NCBI RefSeq assembly: GCF_900604535.1
Contig: NZ_UWOT01000006.1
Location: forward strand, 131,968 to 195,967
Direction: 5' to 3'
Source: Romboutsia_E sp900604535
Lineage (GTDB): Bacteria; Bacillota; Clostridia; Peptostreptococcales; Peptostreptococcaceae
DNA: 64,000 nt
Shown here one piece after another: positions 59,646-64,000 of the stretch. Position 1 is the stretch's first letter. Each line of letters opens with the position of its first letter. The translations under genes were made by a program, and so were the position numbers. Below the pieces are notes generated by a model, which had not been told where the DNA came from, did not search any database, and was given only the letters and a program-made list of their open reading frames with translations.

Positions 59646-60089
59646 TTATCTAAAATATATAACTGTGACTATCGCTATAGATACAACTGCTATAGAGTAA
59701 AAAATTATATTTTGCTTAAGAGTTAGCTTTTTATGTACATGATCTTTCGGAGATAATGATGGATGAACTATTCTAAATGTTTTCCAATTAGTACTTATCT
59801 CCTTAAGATTTACATTTTTAGTAGATGTGGCTTTGTACGTTTTATTTAACTTATTATACTTAGGTCTGTATTTGTTTATATAGTAAGTTTCTAGTAATAG
59901 TGCATTTAACTCACTATCAACTTTTATATATTCCATCTTCCAAACAGAGTTATAACATTCTTTTGGAAGATGGCCGCCTTTATTAAAATGTTGACCAAAC
60001 CTTCTATCTAGATTATTGGTTTTGCCAACGTAAATTATTTTTTTATTTTTATCGATAAATCTATATACATATGATTTTTGATTTAGCAT
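59646..60089 (-). CDS. GIY-YIG nuclease domain protein with C-terminal membrane span
   Basis: 147 residues from ATG 60089 (AAAGGGG upstream). GIY-YIG core: YVYRFIDKNKKIIYVGKTNN, LDRRFGQHFNKGGHLPKE, LETYYINKYRPKYN with the metal-binding Glu. After a basic linker there is one membrane span at the end (IIFYSIAVVSIAIVTVIYF). A membrane tail is unusual for this nuclease family. It is convergent to rep. Confidence 0.8.
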   Translation of the reverse strand: MLNQKSYVYRFIDKNKKIIYVGKTNNLDRRFGQHFNKGGHLPKECYNSVWKMEYIKVDSELNALLLETYYINKYRPKYNKLNKTYKATSTKNVNLKEISTNWKTFRIVHPSLSPKDHVHKKLTLKQNIIFYSIAVVSIAIVTVIYFR

Positions 60090-60161
60090 TAATATACACC
60101 CCTTTAAAATTATTTTGGGCATTAAATAGGAATGTTATACAAGTTAGTAGAATAAATTATA

Positions 60162-60265
60162 GTGTACGTTCAAAGTGTGCGTTCAGAGGTAACACTTTTA
60201 GATTTAAATTAGATATTGTACGTTCGTAAATAATAAGCTATTTAGGCATTTATAAGAACGTACAC
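60162..60265. repeat. GTGTACGTTC repeats upstream of the FtsK-like gene
   Basis: Direct copies at 60162 (GTGTACGTTC), 60175 (GTGTGCGTTC) and 60216 (TTGTACGTTC), and an inverted copy GAACGTACAC at 60256. No gene here. Candidate operator, centromere or nick region. Confidence 0.7.
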
Positions 60266-60336
60266 CCCGTTTAACTTTAATACCTATAGTTTATATACCT
60301 CTAATGCTCATTATTTATTATATAAGGGGGATTATT

Positions 60337-61584
60337 ATGAGTAGCGAGAATATTTTAGAGCCTTTAGTTGACTGTATATTTGATGTAGCAAAAGTATCAA
60401 AAAAGTTATTGTATGAGTTATTAGATATAAAAGAACAATTTAATATTGAGACATTTTTTAAGACTGTCGAATTAAAGAATAAAAAGGATCAATACCCAAA
60501 GCAAATAAAAATTTATTCAAGCGATAAAGGTTATATTTATTTAATGTCAGCACCAATAGGTTTAGGATTATCAAATTTTTTAAAATGCAAAGAATCACTT
60601 GAACTTCAATTGAGACACAAAATAGATATAAGGGAGCGTAAGGGATATATAGAGATTGAGGTTATAACAAAAGAATTGAACTATAATATACCATACAAAC
60701 TACCAATAAAAGAAAAGACAGAAGGTATTAAATTCCCTATAGGAGAAAGTCTTAATGAAAAGGTAATATTAGACCTTAAAGAAGATCCGCATACTTATAT
60801 TGTTGGTACAACTGGTTCTGGTAAATCTGTATGTACTAAGTCAATATTAACAAGTGTATCAAATTTATATGGTCCTGGTGAATTAGAATTATATCTATGT
60901 GATTTAAAAAGAGTTGAGTTAAATTTATTTTCTAAATTAAAGCATACCAAGAAATTTGTATATACAGTCGAAGATACAACAGAAGTTATCGCAGATCTGT
61001 TAGAAGAAACAAATAATAGATATGATTTATTTATGAAAAATAACGTAACAAGTATATTTGAATACAATAGACTTCCAGGAGTTAAGAAACTAAAGTACCA
61101 AATACTTTATGTAGAAGAAATTGTTCTACTATTAGAGGATAAAAGGAAAACAGCTATGAAATTATTAAAGCAACTTATAGCTATCTCTAGAGCTAGTGGG
61201 TGCTATGTATTTCTTACAACCCAAAGACCCTCAAATGACGTAATAGACAATGTTGTGAAGGCGAACATAAACAACAGAATTGTATTTAAATGTGAAGATA
61301 GTAAGAATAGTATAGTTGCATTGGATCAAGAAGGTGCAGATAAATTAAGAGGTAAAGGACATGGACTTATTAAAAGAGGGTCTTATATAGTTGAGTTTCA
61401 ATCATTTTTTATAACAGATCAACAAGTAAAGGAACTGACTAGAAAATATATATCAAATATAAAAGCCGTAAAAGAGCCGTATAGCGGTTATAAGCACTTA
61501 AATAATAAAGTAGATAGTAATAAAAAAGAAAAGCCTTTAAAAACGAATATATTAGAAGATTTGAGTTTTTTAGACAATATATAA
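60337..61584 (+). CDS. FtsK/SpoIIIE-like DNA translocase
   Basis: 415 residues from ATG 60337 (GGGGGATT upstream; the ATG at 60304 lacks a site). RecA-like motor: Walker A HTYIVGTTGSGKSVCTKSIL near 149-168, Walker B YQILYVEEIVLLLED, and LTTQRPSNDVIDNVVKANIN with VFKCEDSKNSIVALDQEGAD as in FtsK. No membrane segment. Plasmid members couple with relaxases or act in DNA transfer or segregation. The next gene starts 6 bp later. Confidence 0.9.
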   Translation: MSSENILEPLVDCIFDVAKVSKKLLYELLDIKEQFNIETFFKTVELKNKKDQYPKQIKIYSSDKGYIYLMSAPIGLGLSNFLKCKESLELQLRHKIDIRERKGYIEIEVITKELNYNIPYKLPIKEKTEGIKFPIGESLNEKVILDLKEDPHTYIVGTTGSGKSVCTKSILTSVSNLYGPGELELYLCDLKRVELNLFSKLKHTKKFVYTVEDTTEVIADLLEETNNRYDLFMKNNVTSIFEYNRLPGVKKLKYQILYVEEIVLLLEDKRKTAMKLLKQLIAISRASGCYVFLTTQRPSNDVIDNVVKANINNRIVFKCEDSKNSIVALDQEGADKLRGKGHGLIKRGSYIVEFQSFFITDQQVKELTRKYISNIKAVKEPYSGYKHLNNKVDSNKKEKPLKTNILEDLSFLDNI

Positions 61585-61590
61585 AATATT

Positions 61591-62157
61591 ATGAAAAAAA
61601 TTATTATTACAGATAGAGATAAAGAAATTATACAATTTTTAAAGGATTTTAAAGTTGCTACTACTACTACTATTTCAGATTTATATTTTAATTCAAGTGT
61701 TAGACCATGTCAAAGACGATTAAAGTATTTATCCGAACATGGATATATAAGATCATACCAAGAGAATGTAATCACAGAAAAAATACATTATGTTAGAAAA
61801 AAGCCAATTAACTTAAAACATGCATTAATACTCTCACAATTCATATCAAAGTTAAAAGTTAATAATATAAATTTATTAAAATATAAAGTTCCCTATAAAT
61901 TAGAAAATATAATAGCAGATGCATTTATAGCTATAAATGTTAATGGACAAAACAAAATCTATTTTGTAGAAGTTGAAAATAGAAAAAAATTCGATTTAGA
62001 TAAATATGAAAAACTTTACTATAGCCGAAAGTGGAAAGATGTATTCCCTGTGTTTCCAGATATCATTGTTGTAAGCAATAAACATGTCTCAAAGCATACT
62101 AATTTTAATATTATAAATATAAAATTAGACTTAAATAATTTAGAAAAATTAATATAG
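61591..62157 (+). CDS. Replication-relaxation family winged-helix protein
   Basis: 188 residues. The N-terminal winged helix (DRDKEIIQFLKDFKVATTTT, RPCQRRLKYLSEHGYIRSYQ) is followed by a nuclease-like C-terminal fold (ADAFIAINVNGQNKIYFVEV, EKLYYSRKWKDVFPVFPDII). The family occurs beside FtsK-like genes on Firmicutes plasmids and ICEs and may help relax or nick DNA. Activity unproven. Confidence 0.8.
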   Translation: MKKIIITDRDKEIIQFLKDFKVATTTTISDLYFNSSVRPCQRRLKYLSEHGYIRSYQENVITEKIHYVRKKPINLKHALILSQFISKLKVNNINLLKYKVPYKLENIIADAFIAINVNGQNKIYFVEVENRKKFDLDKYEKLYYSRKWKDVFPVFPDIIVVSNKHVSKHTNFNIINIKLDLNNLEKLI

Positions 62158-62264
62158 TTACAAAATTACGGAAAATTTTGTAATAAATATATTTACAGAT
62201 GCGAAAATATAGTGTATATTATAAATATGAGTTACAAAATAACTAACAATTTTGGAGGAGAAAA
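62158..62264. promoter_or_regulatory. Centromere-like site and promoter of parMR
   Basis: Inverted copies TTACAAAATT (62158) and AATTTTGTAA (62174), and a direct copy TTACAAAAT at 62231, surround a promoter: TTTACA (62192-62197), 17 bp, TATATT (62215-62220). ParR-like proteins usually bind such repeats, which act as both centromere and operator. Confidence 0.6.
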
Positions 62265-63170
62265 ATGGTTGAAATAGTAAGTATTGATGTAGGAAATATA
62301 ACTACTATAGGATTTACAAATGATAATCATAAGATTATTGAAAGTAGAATAAAGGAGTACACAAATATAAATGAACTTGGCTCAAATGATGTAATAGAGT
62401 TTGAAGGTAAAAAATATGTTGTTGAGCAAGGGGAATTTGAAAATAATTTAGTTAAACATGAAAAAGAAAACTTCTTGCCACTAATGTTTTATACAATAGC
62501 AAAAGTTACGGAAGAAGATCATGTAAATCTTGTTATAGGTATACCAGCAGGACAGTACAATGACAGAAAGGATGAACTAAAGGAATTTATAAAAGAAAAT
62601 AATTTTAGAAAAATATCTATAAATGATAATAAAAGACAAATATATATAGATAACGTATTAGTAGTTCCAGAATCATATGGATTAAAGGCTAATGGAGTTA
62701 TGGCTCAATGTGAAAAGGGGCTTGATACATTAGTAGTTGATATCGGTGGAGGTACTACTGATATAGCAGAATTCAATGAGAGTTATAACTTCATAGGTGG
62801 AGAGTCAATTAAGTATGGGTTATTAGACTTATATAGGGTTGCTAGAAAGGCACTAAGCAATAAGCCGTATAATCTAGATATAACTTTAGCAGATGCAAAA
62901 AAATACTTTGATGGCGATAAAGATTTATTAAATAAAGATACATCTTACAAAAATGAAATTATGCTACAAAGTATAAAGACAATAGTAAATGAGTTAAGAG
63001 GTTTATATCCAAACTTATCAAATACAAATATAATCCTTACAGGTGGTGGTGCTGAGAAAGTATATCCAACCTTTAAGAAATTATATCCTCAAACTATACC
63101 AGTAACTGATATAAAATCTAATGCTAAAGGATTTTATAAAATAGGAGTGAAAAAATGGCAAGAGAAATAA
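62265..63170 (+). CDS. ParM/Alp-like actin-family segregation ATPase
   Basis: 301 residues. Actin fold motifs: phosphate 1 VSIDVGNITTIGFTNDNHKI, phosphate 2 DTLVVDIGGGTTDIAEFNES, adenosine LSNTNIILTGGGAEKVYPTF. Forms filaments that push plasmid copies apart. GGAGG precedes the ATG. It overlaps the ParR-like start by 16 bp. Confidence 0.92.
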   Translation: MVEIVSIDVGNITTIGFTNDNHKIIESRIKEYTNINELGSNDVIEFEGKKYVVEQGEFENNLVKHEKENFLPLMFYTIAKVTEEDHVNLVIGIPAGQYNDRKDELKEFIKENNFRKISINDNKRQIYIDNVLVVPESYGLKANGVMAQCEKGLDTLVVDIGGGTTDIAEFNESYNFIGGESIKYGLLDLYRVARKALSNKPYNLDITLADAKKYFDGDKDLLNKDTSYKNEIMLQSIKTIVNELRGLYPNLSNTNIILTGGGAEKVYPTFKKLYPQTIPVTDIKSNAKGFYKIGVKKWQEK

Positions 63171-63442
63171 GAGTAACTTTTACGGATAAAGAGGAGGATC
63201 TTTATAATTACATTGTAAGTAAAAGTTCTAAAACAGCATTTTTGAAAGACTTAGCTAGTGTAGAAAAGAAAAGAGAAGAAAATTATATTAATTCATCTCT
63301 AGAAAATCACTTAGATGAAATAGCAAATAAATTAATTAATAAAATAGGAGTTATTGAAACTTCAAATGATAATGATAAGGACAATGAAAATAAAACGCCT
63401 AATGTAGAATATGATTTTGATATTGAGGATTTAGATTTATAA
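63155..63442 (+). CDS. ParR-like DNA-binding adaptor
   Basis: 95 residues: N-terminal ribbon-helix-helix-like half (MAREIRVTFTDKEEDLYNYI, VSKSSKTAFLKDLASVEKKR) and an acidic C-terminus (NVEYDFDIEDLDL) suited to contact ParM. Gene order and overlap match ParMR pairs. Binds the repeats upstream of parM by inference. Confidence 0.85.
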   Translation: MAREIRVTFTDKEEDLYNYIVSKSSKTAFLKDLASVEKKREENYINSSLENHLDEIANKLINKIGVIETSNDNDKDNENKTPNVEYDFDIEDLDL

Positions 63443-63460
63443 AAATAAAAAAAGAGACAC

Positions 63461-63514
63461 AACCCGAAGGTGTATGCCCCATACTTCGCAACTATGAGTA
63501 TACACCATTCGGTT
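63461..63514. other. Long imperfect hairpin between parR and the membrane gene
   Basis: AACCCGAAGGTGTAT pairs with ATACACCATTCGGTT (one bulge), with an inner stem CATA/TATG. A second GGTGTAT lies at 63541, before the next start codon, and could pair with the same ATACACC. On the minus strand the hairpin is followed by U7 (63453-63447). Confidence 0.6.
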
Positions 63515-63552
63515 ATTAAATTCAACAATAAAATAAGGACGGTGTATTTTTT

Positions 63553-63756
63553 ATGGAAAATTTAATAGTAAAATCAATTTTAGTGTTAGAAAAATTTGAA
63601 AAGGATAATGGTAAAATGGGAACTTTAATTGCTTTATTAATTTTAGCTATAGTAACTATTACTGCAATAGTAATTATTGGACTAACATTTAAATGCTGGT
63701 TAAGCATAGTTGAATATATATTCCCTAAACTATTTAATGGTTGGACATTAAGATAG
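63553..63756 (+). CDS. Small single-span membrane protein of the plasmid arm
   Basis: 67 residues: MENLIVKSILVLEKFEKDNG, then a long span (LIALLILAIVTITAIVIIGL). RBS weak (AAGGACGG is 12 bases upstream). Function unknown; may be a toxin, exclusion or maintenance peptide. Confidence 0.55.
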   Translation: MENLIVKSILVLEKFEKDNGKMGTLIALLILAIVTITAIVIIGLTFKCWLSIVEYIFPKLFNGWTLR

Positions 63757-63857
63757 TGGAATATTATGTTATACGTTTAAAGGTAATACTAAGTTATTTA
63801 TTAGTATTACTTTTAGCGATATTAATAAATCAAATAAAGCAGATTAAAAAAACATAA
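63756..63857 (+). CDS. Possible small hydrophobic peptide, 33 residues
   Basis: GTG 63756 overlaps the stop of the previous gene (TAGTG), suggesting coupling. VEYYVIRLKVILSYLLVLLL then AILINQIKQIKKT. It spans a terminator hairpin and runs 12 bases into the right direct repeat. Tentative. Confidence 0.3.
   Translation: MEYYVIRLKVILSYLLVLLLAILINQIKQIKKT
63779..63813 (+). terminator. Terminator at the right end of the phage-plasmid
   Basis: AAAGGTAATACTAA pairs with TTAGTATTACTTT around 7 nt with a T4 tail. Confidence 0.8.
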
Positions 63858-64000
63858 AAATACAAATAACATAAAATTTATTATTTTATGTCGATATTGA
63901 AATTTAAACATTATATATGATTTTAGAACTGACATTACCAGTACATAACGATATCAACAGGGTTACTAACATAAATTAGCAAGTTATCAACATATTACTT
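63846..64000. repeat. Right copy of the bounding direct repeat (cut by window end)
   Basis: Exact match to 29818-29972, offset 34,028 bp. What follows position 64000 is not visible. Confidence 0.95.

Larger units (their letters stand above)
29818..63845. mobile_element. 34,028-bp phage-plasmid (siphovirus with plasmid replication and partition module)
   Basis: The element runs from the first base of the left direct repeat to the base before the right copy. It has a complete leftward siphovirus late region (lysis, tail, head, terminase), early replication genes, a repressor region, and a rightward plasmid region (antisense-controlled rep, FtsK-like ATPase, relaxation protein, ParM/ParR). There is no full-length integrase next to the repressor, only a short tyrosine recombinase after the HNH gene. 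All large genes are intact. Confidence 0.85.

Overview
This is a low-GC, strongly AT-rich Firmicutes window. Gene content and style suggest a Clostridia member, probably near Peptostreptococcaceae/Clostridium: riboflavin operon under an FMN riboswitch, MgtE, DUF819, YkgJ-type protein, guanidine-I riboswitch, a Spo0E-like phage gene. That placement is inference, since no rRNA or tRNA is present.

Positions 1-29.8 kb are chromosome-like. In order: an OpuC-type osmolyte transporter (3' end outside the window), a PNPOx-ferredoxin protein, a flavoprotein behind a MerR-type promoter, an acetyltransferase, a PHP phosphatase, a broken GNAT gene, a TSUP exporter, ribDEBAH with its riboswitch, an EamA exporter, a MarR regulator facing a truncated nitroreductase, a second acetyltransferase, a guanidine-I riboswitch before a broken radical SAM gene, a two-component system, mgtE, a decayed phosphoesterase, a DUF819 transporter, a small membrane protein, a YkgJ-like protein and an ABC-F protein with an attenuator leader. 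From 23.3 to 29.8 kb the DNA is decayed accessory sequence: truncated ABC ATPase, HTH gene, broken secreted-protein genes, VanZ and endolysin remnants, and an HTH pseudogene. One intact secreted 329-residue protein stands out; it shares a VirR/LytTR-like promoter with a broken secreted gene.

Positions 29,818-63,845 (34,028 bp) hold one coherent phage-plasmid bounded by a perfect direct repeat of at least 155 bp. Its leftward arm carries lysis genes, tail, a G/GT frameshift pair, HK97-type head genes, terminase, HNH, a short tyrosine recombinase, a late-gene regulator, many small early genes, SSB, DnaC-like loader, replisome organizer, and a repressor region. Its rightward arm is plasmid-like: an initiator gene behind an antisense-RNA attenuator, in-gene iterons, an FtsK-like ATPase, a replication-relaxation protein, and a ParM/ParR pair with a centromere-like site.

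The two arms suggest a siphovirus able to persist as a low-copy plasmid: phage genes for virion production, plasmid genes for copy control and partition. The most interesting item is the rep leader at 58.43-58.72 kb, which shows a full attenuation circuit by sequence. The host part carries many independent gene lesions while the phage-plasmid genes look intact.
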